A stretch of 64,000 nucleotides of DNA from an uncultured Dehalococcoidia bacterium. GTDB taxonomy: Bacteria; Chloroflexota; Dehalococcoidia; Lucifugimonadales; UBA3495. The stretch is from contig OY282456.1 in assembly GCA_958296225.1 (NCBI GenBank), forward strand, positions 186,001-250,000, read 5' to 3'. Below the pieces are notes generated by a model that was given only the letters and a program-made list of their open reading frames with translations, made no database searches and was not told where the DNA came from. The translations under genes were made by a program, and so were the position numbers. Shown here one piece after another: positions 16,985 through 24,345 of this stretch (its first letter is position 1; each line of letters starts with the position of its first letter).

Positions 16985-17254
16985 TGAGTACCTTTGATGA
17001 CGTTCTGCTTCGCCCAGCAGGTCGGCGCCGCTGGCCATCCGGCCGCACTGGCCGCAGCGGAACACCGGCATCTGCAACCGAATTGCCCCATAGCGGGTGG
17101 TGATAGTGCGGGCGTACCGATGATGCCGGTGCATCGCTAAACCGCAGTCCGGGCAGAGGGGCTGGTAATCATCCAAAGCCTGCTGCAACGATTGCTGCAA
17201 CCGGACGGGTATCTGCTGCTCCAGCCGGGTTTCCAAGTCGTAAAGCAGTCCCAT
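16967..17254 (-). CDS. Insertion sequence OrfA, zinc-ribbon N-terminal part of the transposase
   Basis: A 95-residue protein: a helical head GLLYDLETRLEQQIPVRLQQ, then a zinc ribbon (LCPDCGLAMHRHHR ... VFRCGQCGRM), typical of transposase DNA-end recognition. The ATG follows an AGGGAGG sequence; an upstream ATG at 17299 is also inside the element. It ends 4 codons after the A-run. Most translation would stop here, with a fraction shifting into OrfB. Confidence 0.75.
   Translation of the reverse strand: MGLLYDLETRLEQQIPVRLQQSLQQALDDYQPLCPDCGLAMHRHHRYARTITTRYGAIRLQMPVFRCGQCGRMASGADLLGEAERHQRYSKKPGN
16979..16985 (-). other. Probable -1 programmed ribosomal frameshift site, A AAA AAA
   Basis: On the coding (minus) strand a run of seven A residues sits in the OrfA frame as TC A AAA AAA CCC. 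A slip of one base back gives AAA AAA ACC in the OrfB frame. This is the classic X XXY YYZ slippery heptamer used by many insertion sequences. A GC-rich stretch (CCCGGG) follows, but no clear pseudoknot is visible by eye. Confidence 0.7.
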
Positions 17255-17346
17255 GGCAGCGCCCCTCCCTCTGACTTCGGAGCCGGTATTTGCAGCCATC
17301 CTACAACTAAACCACCTAAAACGGAACGCTACCCAACGGCAACGGC

Positions 17347-17426
17347 AGCGTTCCGCTCCCGGTGGTCTGATTCCCGCCATTCCCAACGCCAGAACGTCAC
17401 CCCGTGCTTGATACGGGGCGGGAATC
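17347..17426. repeat. Degenerate insertion-sequence end next to a nested palindromic repeat
   Basis: AGCGTTCCGCTCCCGGTGG at 17347 resembles the nearby IS ends (AGCGTTCCGTTTTAGGTGG). It is followed by GATTCCCGCC (17369-17378), an inner hairpin CCCCGT...ACGGGG (17400-17418) and GGCGGGAATC (17417-17426). This looks like a REP-like palindrome beside an old IS end. Confidence 0.5.
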
Positions 17427-17503
17427 CAACCCGCAGTTGACGCCGCCCTTTTAGCCCGATAGCCTGTTGTCTGCATACCCAATAGCTTCGGAGCGAACGC
17501 TTT

Positions 17504-18340
17504 ATGCCCGATTCAACCGCCGTTCCAACCGCCGTTGCCGATAGCCCCGTTGATTCCGATGGGTACATCCTGCTGCGTTGTGAACCGCCAATCGCCACCG
17601 TCACCATCAACCGGCCCGCCCAGCGCAACGCCATTTCCTTTACTATGTGGACGCAGCTGACCGAGACGCTGCGGGAGCTGGATGCTGACCGTAGTGTGCG
17701 CTGCGTCGTAATCACCGGCGCCGGCAACGAGGCGTTCTCCGCCGGCGCCGACATCAGCGACTTTGAGCAATACCGCAGCGATTCGGCAAAGGGACGCATC
17801 TATAACCGCGCGGTGGACGGTCTGCTGGAAACGGTAGCCGAAATGGCCACGCCGGTCATCTCCATGATTCGCGGCTTTGCTGCCGGCGGCGGCTGCGAGT
17901 TGGCCGTGGCCACCGACCTCCGCATCGCCGCCGCCGGCAGCCGGCTGGGCATCCCCGTGGCCCGGTTGGGCATCACCATCGGCCACCGGGAGATGTACGG
18001 CCTGGTGAACCTGGTCGGCAAGGGCAACGCGCTCTACATCCTGCTGTCGGGCCGCCTGCTGGACGCCGACGAAGCCCTGCGGATTGGCCTGGTGAACCAG
18101 GTAGCGCCAGCCGACAAGCTGGCAGAAGTCACCTACCGGCTGGCCGCCGACATCGCCGCCCTTGCCCCGCTGTCCCACGCCGTCAACAAGCGGACGCTCA
18201 ACCAGGTGCTGGCCAAGCCGTCGCTGGACCTGACGCCCGAGGAAGCCGACCTGCCGCTCACCCAGTTCGACACCCGCGATTATCAAGAAGGTTTCCGGGC
18301 TTTCCTGGAAAAGCGCCGGCCCCGGTTCATCGGGGAATAG
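17504..18340 (+). CDS. Enoyl-CoA hydratase/isomerase family protein
   Basis: A 278-residue crotonase-fold protein. The CoA-binding and oxyanion segments are visible: RNAISFTMW, AFSAGADISDF near residue 85, and ISMIRGFAAGGGCELAVATD near residue 125. The first hydratase Glu position falls in the region after GCELA, while GITIGHREMYGLVNLVG replaces the usual second Glu segment, so the exact reaction is unclear. The C-terminal EGFRAFLEKRRPRF motif is typical. It is followed after 12 bases by tlyA. Confidence 0.88.
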   Translation: MPDSTAVPTAVADSPVDSDGYILLRCEPPIATVTINRPAQRNAISFTMWTQLTETLRELDADRSVRCVVITGAGNEAFSAGADISDFEQYRSDSAKGRIYNRAVDGLLETVAEMATPVISMIRGFAAGGGCELAVATDLRIAAAGSRLGIPVARLGITIGHREMYGLVNLVGKGNALYILLSGRLLDADEALRIGLVNQVAPADKLAEVTYRLAADIAALAPLSHAVNKRTLNQVLAKPSLDLTPEEADLPLTQFDTRDYQEGFRAFLEKRRPRFIGE

Positions 18341-18352
18341 CGGCCGGCGCCG

Positions 18353-19138
18353 ATGCCCGCATCCCCGCGCCGAAAATCCCGGCAGCGCGCCGACCTGCTG
18401 CTGGTCGAGCGCGGGTTGGTCGCAAGCCGGGAGCAGGCGCAAGCCCTGATTATGGCCGGCGCAGTGTACGCTCCGGGTGGGCCGGTACTAAAGGCGGGTA
18501 CATTTCTTGCTCCCGATACGCCTCTGGAGCTGCGGCAGCGGCTGCCCTACGTCAGTCGTGGCGGCGTCAAGCTGGCCCACGCGCTGGACACCTGGGCCGC
18601 GCCTTACGCCATTACGCTGGACGGGATTACGGCGCTGGACGTGGGCGCGTCCACCGGCGGTTTCACGGATTGCCTGCTGCAACGGGGCGCGGCGCGGGTG
18701 TACGCGGTGGACGTGGGACACGGGCAACTGCACTACCGCCTGCGTACCGATTCCCGCGTCGTCGGCATGGAGAAAGTAAATGTCCGCTATCCATTCCCGC
18801 TGCCGGAGCCGGTGGACTTGCTGGTGGCCGACGTATCGTTCATCTCCCTGACCATGGCCCTGCCGGAGCCGCTGACCCATCTGCGGGCCGGCGGATACGC
18901 CATCGCGCTCGTCAAGCCGCAGTTTGAGGCGCGGCGCGGCGAGGTGGGCAAGGGCGGCGTCATCCGGGACGACGGGCTGCGCGCCGATATACTGGCGCGA
19001 GTGCAGGGCTGGCTGCGGGCGCGGCAGGATGTTGAACTGCTGGATACAATACCGTCGCCCATCACCGGGGACGCCGGCAACCGGGAGTCTCTGGCCCTGC
19101 TGCGTAAATCGCCGTCGGCGCCAGCAATCGCATCATAA
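18353..19138 (+). CDS. tlyA: TlyA family rRNA 2'-O-methyltransferase
   Basis: A 261-residue protein with an N-terminal S4 RNA-binding domain (RADLLLVERGLVASREQAQ, residues 10-70) and an FtsJ-like methyltransferase. The SAM motif is LDVGASTGGFTDCLLQRGA near residue 97, followed by YAVDVGHGQLHYRLR and DLLVADVSFISL. VKPQFEARRGEVGKGGVIRD is the TlyA signature. Family members methylate cytidines in 16S and 23S rRNA. A 12-bp inverted repeat about 30 bases after the stop may end transcription. Confidence 0.92.
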   Translation: MPASPRRKSRQRADLLLVERGLVASREQAQALIMAGAVYAPGGPVLKAGTFLAPDTPLELRQRLPYVSRGGVKLAHALDTWAAPYAITLDGITALDVGASTGGFTDCLLQRGAARVYAVDVGHGQLHYRLRTDSRVVGMEKVNVRYPFPLPEPVDLLVADVSFISLTMALPEPLTHLRAGGYAIALVKPQFEARRGEVGKGGVIRDDGLRADILARVQGWLRARQDVELLDTIPSPITGDAGNRESLALLRKSPSAPAIAS

Positions 19139-19169
19139 GCTATGCTACCGTTATTCCCGAATAATACTC

Positions 19170-19199
19170 CCGTCATTCCTGCTTGCGCAGGAATGACGG
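19170..19199. repeat. Palindromic hairpin, REP-like
   Basis: CCGTCATTCCTG (19170-19181) and CAGGAATGACGG (19188-19199) form a perfect 12-bp stem with a 6-base loop. There is no T-run, so it is a REP-like palindrome more than a classical terminator. Such repeats with a GTCATTCC core are widespread in environmental genomes. Confidence 0.6.
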
Positions 19200-19326
19200 A
19201 GAGAATATGATTGCCCCGGCCGGCTGCGCTAGGGTAGGCTAATCAGCCTGATGGAGTATAATTGGGATGCGAGGGCGTTTTACCGTACCCGGAGTTGCGC
19301 CCGGCCTCTGCTAAGGATAACCGACT

Positions 19327-19716
19327 ATGACTACTGCCCGAGCAAAGACCGTTGCGGAATGTACCACCCAAGCCTTGGAGTTCCTGACGCAATCCGACGC
19401 CGAATTCGATGCTGGCGACCGCCGGCAAGGTTCGGAAAAGCTCTACGGCGCCGCCACCCAAGCCGTCATCGCGGCGGCCAAACAGCGCGGCTGGCAGTAT
19501 CGCACCCACCGCGCCACCAAAAACGCGGTCGTCAGACTGGAAGCGGAATACGACGACCCATTGCTGCTCGCCGGATTTCTGGCCGCCGAAAAGTTTCACA
19601 AGAACTTCTTTCACGATGAAATGGAAGACTACGAAATCGTGAATGACCGGCCTGTTGTCCATGACTTTGTGAACCGCATGGTCGCTCTGGTCAACGAGTA
19701 CGCCCGGAGCGCCTGA
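19327..19716 (+). CDS. PaREP1/HEPN-like helical protein, copy 1
   Basis: A 129-residue, mostly helical protein. The core EFLTQSDAEFDAGDRRQGSE, then KLYGAATQAVIAAAKQRGW, resembles PaREP1-family and HEPN-type proteins, which are often linked to nucleotidyltransferase or toxin-antitoxin partners. No HEPN RxxxxH catalytic pair is evident. The next gene is a close paralog with the same C-terminal NRMVALVNEYARSA. TATAAT at 19257-19262 lies upstream without a clear -35. The family call is moderate. Confidence 0.65.
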   Translation: MTTARAKTVAECTTQALEFLTQSDAEFDAGDRRQGSEKLYGAATQAVIAAAKQRGWQYRTHRATKNAVVRLEAEYDDPLLLAGFLAAEKFHKNFFHDEMEDYEIVNDRPVVHDFVNRMVALVNEYARSA

Positions 19717-19748
19717 CCAATTTGCTGCCGAGATGAGGAAAACCGACT

Positions 19749-20144
19749 ATGACTACTGCCGGAACAAAGACCGTTGCGGAATGCACCGCCCAAGCCGTGT
19801 CGTTCCTGGCGCAATCCGATGCTGAATTCGATGCTGGCGATAGCCTGCAAGGTTCGGAAAAGCTCTACTGCGCCGCCACCCAAGCCGTCATTGCGGCGGC
19901 TAAACAGCGGGGCTGGGAGTATGGCAGCCACCGCGCCATTAAAAACGCCACCACCCAGCTGGCCGCAGAGTACGATGACCTTTTCTTGGTCGGCGGATTC
20001 ATCGTCGCTGAAAAGTTCCACCAGAATTTCTTTTACGGCGAAAACGAAATGGAGGATTATGAAATTGAGGTCGACCGGCCCCTTGTTCACGACTATGTGA
20101 ACCGCATGGTCGCTCTGGTCAACGAGTACGCCCGGAGCGCCTGA
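19749..20144 (+). CDS. PaREP1/HEPN-like helical protein, copy 2
   Basis: A 131-residue paralog of the preceding gene, with about 70 percent identical residues by eye and a two-residue insertion (EN) before MEDYEI. The DNA around both starts is almost the same (ACCGACTATGACTACTGCC), as are the last 40 bases, so this is a recent tandem duplication. Spacing between the copies is 32 bases. Two co-transcribed versions could form a heterodimer, which is inference. Confidence 0.65.
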   Translation: MTTAGTKTVAECTAQAVSFLAQSDAEFDAGDSLQGSEKLYCAATQAVIAAAKQRGWEYGSHRAIKNATTQLAAEYDDLFLVGGFIVAEKFHQNFFYGENEMEDYEIEVDRPLVHDYVNRMVALVNEYARSA

Positions 20145-20259
20145 CCATAATATCCGAATAGGCCCAATGAAATAACAGCACAAAAATCAAGCCGCCCAGC
20201 AGCGGTAGCAGGAAAGAGGCGTTCCAAATCAGCGCCGGCCAGGAACGGACTCGGGCCAT
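20119..20259 (-). CDS. Possible small membrane peptide
   Basis: A 46-residue reading frame with one strong hydrophobic segment (FLLPLLGGLIFVLLFHWAY) and a basic C-terminus. It overlaps the end of the PaREP1-like gene on the other strand by 26 bases and lacks a clear ribosome binding site. It could be real or chance. Confidence 0.25.
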   Translation of the reverse strand: MARVRSWPALIWNASFLLPLLGGLIFVLLFHWAYSDIMVRRSGRTR

Positions 20260-20556
20260 GTTAACAGCAGGAAAGTTCATCGGGCAGGATTAAGTACGCG
20301 GAGCGGCGTTAATCGTTGTCCGGGCGCGCCGGCCGGACGCTGACGGGCTTGGTCAAGACGGACGGCGCCGATTATACCATTCGGCCAATTGCGTCGGCCG
20401 ATTGCGCCGCCAGCGTCGTTCGGAACGTAGGGCAGAATGACCTCGTGAAATGGAAAACCTCAATGCCCGGTGGCTGTAATCGACGGCTTGGCGGGCTATA
20501 ATGTCGCCGGCGAATCCGCCTTGCGCCAGCGGCGCCGGGCAATTAAGGAGCATGGA
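20260..20556. other. Intergenic region, no gene seen
   Basis: No convincing reading frame. A TATAAT at 20497-20502 could be the -10 of a promoter for the gene at 20557; the -35 match is poor. Confidence 0.4.
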
Positions 20557-20880
20557 ATGTATCTACTGAGAAGAATCTTCAAAGCCAAACCCGGCGAAGC
20601 CCGCCGCGTGGCCAGTCTGCTCCAAAAGCAGGCGCAAATCTACCACGACGCCGGCCACCGCAGCGAGTTCAAGGTCTATTTCAACGGCGCCACCGTGCCC
20701 GGCGAGACCGATGTGGTGGTGCTGGAATGGACCGATGAAGCCCTGATGTCGCCCATGCGCGGCGGCAACGTCCTGCCGCCGGCGGCGCTGGAAGTCGGGG
20801 CGCAAATCCGCCCGCTGGTGGAACACAACCGCATCGAGTTTATGGAGCTGATGACGCCCGACAAAATGCTGGACGTTTAA
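20557..20880 (+). CDS. Dimeric alpha-beta barrel-like protein
   Basis: A 107-residue protein with an AGGAG ribosome binding site 6 bases before ATG. The pattern YLLRRIFKAKPGEARRVASLL, then EFKVYFNGATVPGETDVVVLEW, fits a ferredoxin-like alpha-beta barrel of the NIPSNAP/antibiotic monooxygenase type. Such small proteins often act as dimers on small molecules. No catalytic residue can be assigned. It lies 26 bases upstream of the cinA-like gene. Confidence 0.6.
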   Translation: MYLLRRIFKAKPGEARRVASLLQKQAQIYHDAGHRSEFKVYFNGATVPGETDVVVLEWTDEALMSPMRGGNVLPPAALEVGAQIRPLVEHNRIEFMELMTPDKMLDV

Positions 20881-20906
20881 GACCAACACTTTCAGGAGGC
20901 GCAATC

Positions 20907-21381
20907 GTGGACGTTCAACAGGTAGAGCCGAAATTCTACTGGCTCGCGGGCAAACCGTGTCGGTAGCCGAAGCCTGCACTAACGGCCTGCTGGGCTATAC
21001 GCTGGGCACCATCCCCGGCGCGTCCCGCTTCTTTCCCGGCGGCGTGGTGGCCTACACCGGCGGCCTCAAGGAGAAAATCCTCGGCGTGCCCGATGAGCTG
21101 TACGAAACCGCCGGCAGCGTCAGCCGGGAAATGGCCATCGCCATGGCGCGGGGCGTGCGCGAGCTGACGGGAACGGATTACGCCCTGTCCACCACCGGCG
21201 TTACGGGCCCGGCGGCGGGCCGCAGCGGCCTGCCCATCGGCGCTTTCTGGATTGGCCTGGCATCAAAGACGGCGCCGACGCCGCCATCGAGATTCGCGTC
21301 GGCGGCGACCGGGACGCCACCAAGCGCGGCGCGGTGCAGGCGGCCATCAACCTGCTGGGCAGCCAATTGGCCGGCGGATAG
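20907..21381 (+). pseudogene. CinA C-terminal domain (nicotinamide-nucleotide amidase-like), two frameshifts
   Basis: A GTG with a strong AGGAGG site opens VDVQQV. The family sequence AEILLARGQTVSVAEACTNG continues in a second frame: FFPGGVVAYTGGLKEKILGV, GSVSREMAIAMARGVREL, YALSTTGVTGPA. After FWIGLA a further shift gives IKDGADAAIEIRVGGDRDAT and the stop at 21381. Two one-base losses (near 20925 and 21261) are enough to restore a standalone CinA-C protein of about 157 residues. This could be consensus error or real inactivation. The domain deamidates NMN or damaged pyridine nucleotides. Confidence 0.75.
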
Positions 21382-21403
21382 CCGGAAGCTACGAGGTGCG
21401 CTG

Positions 21404-22416
21404 ATGAAATTCGGAGTGTCCCTATCCGCCATCGCCCAACAGCCGGCCGGCGCCGATATGCAGCAGGCGTTCGCCGACATCTGCGCCTACGTCGGCGCCG
21501 CCCGCGATTTGGGCTTTGATCTGGTCTATCAGGGCCAGCACTACCTGACCGACCCTTACCAGCAGCTGCAAACTATGCCCCTGCTGGCCCGCATCGCCGC
21601 GGAGGCCCGGGGGATGGGCCTGGTCGCAACTATGCTGGTGCCTTTGCACCATCCGGTTGACCTGGCGAGCGCGTGGCGACGATGGACGTCATCACCGGCG
21701 GCAATTTCACGCTCAGCGCGGCGCTGGGCTATCGTGATGCGGAGTACGACAACTTCGGCGTTCCCCGTCGTACCCGCGTCAGCCGTTACCTGGAATGTCT
21801 GGAGGCGATGCGCCTGCTGTGGTCTGGCGAAAAGGTCAACTACGATGGGCAGTATTTCCAACTGCGGGATGCCCAACTGATGCTGCGCCCCGTGCAGCAG
21901 CCCCACCCGCCGGTATGGGTTGCCGCCAACAGCGACGCCGCCATCACCCGCGCCGCCCGCCTGGGCTATACCTGGTACGTCAATCCTCACGCCAGGTTTG
22001 ACACCATCAGCCAGCAGGTTGAAATGTACCACGAGGCCGCTGGCGCCGCCGGTTCCGGCGCCCCGGAACGCCTGCCCATCGGCCGGGAGGTGTTCGTAGG
22101 CCGCACCCACGAGGAAGCCTTCGCCAGCGCCGCGCCTTACCTGGGCGGGAAATACGAAGCCTACGCGCAATGGGGCCAGGACAAAGCGCTGCCCGGCGAG
22201 GAGAATTTCCGCGAACCCTTCGCGGATTTGGCCCGCGACCGGTTCGTTATCGGCAGCCCCGACGAGGTAGTTGAGGAATTATCACGCTACCGCGAGCCCT
22301 GGGAATGTCCCACGGTCTGCTTCCGCATGATGTGGCCGGGGATGCCGCTGGCCGATGGCATTGCCAACCTGGAGCTGTTTGCGGAACGGGTGGCGCCGCA
22401 TTTGCGGGGAGGGTAG
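21404..22416 (+). pseudogene. LLM-class flavin/F420-dependent oxidoreductase, one frameshift
   Basis: The N-terminal part, MKFGVSLSAIAQQP to ATMLVPLHHPVDLA, and the C-terminal part, ATMDVITGGNFTLSAALGYR onward, are in different frames. They join if GCGAGCGCG near 21668 is read as GCGGAGCGCG, a one-G loss. The joined protein of about 337 residues has the luciferase-like TIM barrel signature DVITGGN...GYRDAEYDNFGV and PPVWVAANSDAAITRAARLG. F420 or FMN would be the cofactor. Without a correction the gene is broken. Confidence 0.8.
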
Positions 22417-22423
22417 CCGATAA

Positions 22424-22812
22424 TCAGCGGAAGCGTCCAATTACGTACTGCACCAGGCGGGCAAAGGAGATGATGGTATAAGCCATCAGCGCAAGGTAGA
22501 ATGTGTAAAGAACTACGATTGCCAGCAGGATGAGGTTTTCACCGGCGAGGATAATCGTCGTTCCTGCGTAGCCGAATATAGCGGTTAGCACACCGGCACT
22601 GCTGCCAACCGATTGCCGCTAGCCCGTAAAGTGGGAAGAACGGCCGCGAACAGAGTGTTTGCCGCAACGAGTAGTAATGCCGTTCCTTGACCCGGCTGAA
22701 ACCAGATGCCTATGTCGGTGTCTGATGCCGGCGCTATCAATATGACGAGGCCGAGTATAGTCAGGCCAGCAACCCACACCCATCCCAGCCTCTCCCAGTC
22801 CCGTGCCGTCAT
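22424..22812 (-). pseudogene. Four-segment membrane protein, frameshifted paralog of the gene at 23564
   Basis: The first frame gives MTARDWERLGWVWVAGLTIL to LPTLRASGNRLAAV. The continuation GVLTAIFGYAGTTIILAGEN, then LILLAIVVLYTFYLALMAYT, is one frame away and ends at TGA 22424. Loss of one G in GTGGCC near 22586 explains it. The reconstructed 129-residue protein aligns with the 130-residue protein at 23564 in length, segment order and motif (TxIL-E-NxILLAL), so they are paralogs. Function unknown. Confidence 0.65.
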
Positions 22813-22829
22813 TACGAAATTTGCGGGCC

Positions 22830-23105
22830 CTAGTCATCCTGCTGAAGCGAACTCGGATCGCTCGCGCGCCACAGGATTCTTATCGCCAGCACCGTGCTAA
22901 CCAGCGCCAACAAGGACGCCGGCACAATCACCAGCCACACAAAGGTTGCGCCGCCGGTTCGCAGCGCCAGCCTCAAAGAGTCATTGATTACCGGGATTCC
23001 CCAGAATACCCCGGCGGTTATCCCGATATTTATGAGAATCGGAATTGCGGTTGCCAGTACGCGCAGCCAGGTATACTTGTCCACCGGAATCGGTAACGTT
23101 GCCAT
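22830..23105 (-). CDS. Small membrane protein, first gene of duplicated pair
   Basis: A 91-residue protein with about three hydrophobic segments (LATAIPILINIGITAGVFWG; FVWLVIVPASLLALVSTVLA). It has the same position and shape as the 108-residue protein at 23953: each precedes a roughly 130-residue four-segment protein and follows the acylase tail. It probably acts with its downstream partner, as a two-component membrane complex or transporter. No family is recognised. Confidence 0.6.
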   Translation of the reverse strand: MATLPIPVDKYTWLRVLATAIPILINIGITAGVFWGIPVINDSLRLALRTGGATFVWLVIVPASLLALVSTVLAIRILWRASDPSSLQQDD

Positions 23106-23169
23106 ATCGCTAACTCTCCGCCGATGCCGGCCGCTTTGCGCTATGCTACTGCGCCATTGTACCATCACC

Positions 23170-23540
23170 CTGCCCGCAGCGTCTGCGTCGCCTCTGCCGC
23201 CGCCGCTATCCGCTCCAACTGTAAAGCATCGGCGCCATGCGCACCTGGCCCCACATTGCCGCCTGGTCTGCATAGTGCCTGCTGCCCGGATGCCCCGACG
23301 CGCCCAGCGGCACCGCCCACAGCGAGCGTTCCCAGTCCCCCGTGTCGTAGGCATAGCGAAACACCGACAGGCTGCCCACCGTCGCCAAATCCCCCGGCGA
23401 GTACGCGCCTGCCCAGGGGGTGTCGCCGTCGCCGCGGTGGGTATGTCCGGCGGGTCCAGCAACCCGCCCAACTCCGGTATCGCCAATGACAACGGATGCC
23501 GGGGCCGCGCCCGGTGTACGCGGTTCCAACGCCACCCGTC
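23170..23540 (-). pseudogene. Duplicated 3' fragment of the penicillin acylase gene
   Basis: This 371-bp stretch is a direct repeat of 24351-24723, the last 120 codons of the acylase gene, about 93 percent identical by eye. It encodes GWRWNRVHRARPRHPLSLA, then breaks by one missing base at GCCGCGG (GCCGCCGG in the intact copy). No start codon or upstream acylase portion is present. It marks the boundary of a tandem duplication. Confidence 0.9.
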
Positions 23541-23563
23541 GCGGAGTAGGTCGGGGCGTAGCC

Positions 23564-23956
23564 TCACCCAAATAATTCGCGCAACAGATTAGCCCATAAA
23601 ACCATAGTGGCCGCCACCAGGGCAGGAATAATGGTGAGGTAGATTATCAACGCCAACAAAATCGGGTTTTGCTCCCGGAGAATCAACGCGGTGCCTACGT
23701 ACACGAAAGCGGCGCCGACCAGAGCGCCCCACGTCATCAACCGGTACTGTCGTGTTGCGAAGGCGGGAAAAACGGCAGCGAAAAATGCGCCGCCTCCGAC
23801 AAATTGCATCGCTGTACCGCGGCCGGAATTAAGCCACTCGCTTGATTCAGGCCCGGCTAATGGCGCGGCCAATATCAGGCATCCTACCAGAACCGACGCT
23901 GCCAACCATGTCCAACCAATCCACCAGGCCAGTTCCACATAGGATTGTAGGGTCAT
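23564..23956 (-). CDS. Four-segment membrane protein
   Basis: A 130-residue protein with four hydrophobic segments. The N-terminal one contains LAASVLVGCLILAAPL, and the last is IIPALVAATMVLWANLL. Conserved polar spots with its frameshifted paralog are the GRGTAMQF / GQGTALLL turn and REQNPILLAL / GENLILLAI. It overlaps the upstream membrane gene by ATGA. It is probably an integral membrane complex partner; no family is recognised. Confidence 0.65.
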   Translation of the reverse strand: MTLQSYVELAWWIGWTWLAASVLVGCLILAAPLAGPESSEWLNSGRGTAMQFVGGGAFFAAVFPAFATRQYRLMTWGALVGAAFVYVGTALILREQNPILLALIIYLTIIPALVAATMVLWANLLRELFG

Positions 23957-24279
23957 GTGACGCTCTGCTCAATATCCAGCGTATTTTCGCCGCTTGGCAA
24001 ACGTCCTTTTCTCAATAAAGCCCACAGCATTGTCCCATAGAATCGCAGGGCGAATAGCCAGAGCGCGAGCGACGTGGTTACGCCAATGGCAGCCAGCGCC
24101 CAGGCCAACCACGACCCATAGGCTGCTCCGCCCGGCCCAAGCCCGTTGATTAGAACGGGCGCCGCCCACCATGCAATGGCTACTGGCGCTGCCGTTCCAA
24201 CGAAGGCAAGTACGAATATCACTCCTAACCGGAGCCGCCAGTTACCGGGGCTGTCGTATCTGGTTAATTTGTTTGCCAC
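23953..24279 (-). CDS. Small membrane protein, partner of the four-segment protein
   Basis: A 108-residue protein with about three hydrophobic segments (LGVIFVLAFVGTAAPVAIAW; WLAWALAAIGVTTSLALWLF) and a charged C-terminus (RKGRLPSGEN). The stop overlaps the next start as ATGA. Its gene starts 67 bases after the penicillin acylase stop, so the three genes may be one operon. Function unknown. Confidence 0.65.
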   Translation of the reverse strand: MANKLTRYDSPGNWRLRLGVIFVLAFVGTAAPVAIAWWAAPVLINGLGPGGAAYGSWLAWALAAIGVTTSLALWLFALRFYGTMLWALLRKGRLPSGENTLDIEQSVT

Positions 24280-24345
24280 AACACAGCGCCCTCTCGTCTT
24301 GTTAACGCCATTTTAGCAAATGGCGGTATCCCTTTCACATCCCGG

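Larger units (their letters stand above)
16257..17334 (-). mobile_element. Insertion sequence with perfect 26-bp inverted repeats and OrfA/OrfB transposase
   Basis: The ends at 16257-16282 and 17309-17334 are perfect 26-bp inverted repeats (GGGTAGCGTTCCGTTTTAGG...). The 1,078-bp element encodes OrfA and OrfB on the minus strand, joined by an A-run frameshift signal. I see no clear target duplication. The left flank repeats TAGCGTTCCG just outside the end, and related end sequences occur at 17347 and 62543. The transposase resembles IS256-like DDE enzymes with an N-terminal zinc ribbon; the exact family needs a database search. All parts look intact. Confidence 0.85.
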
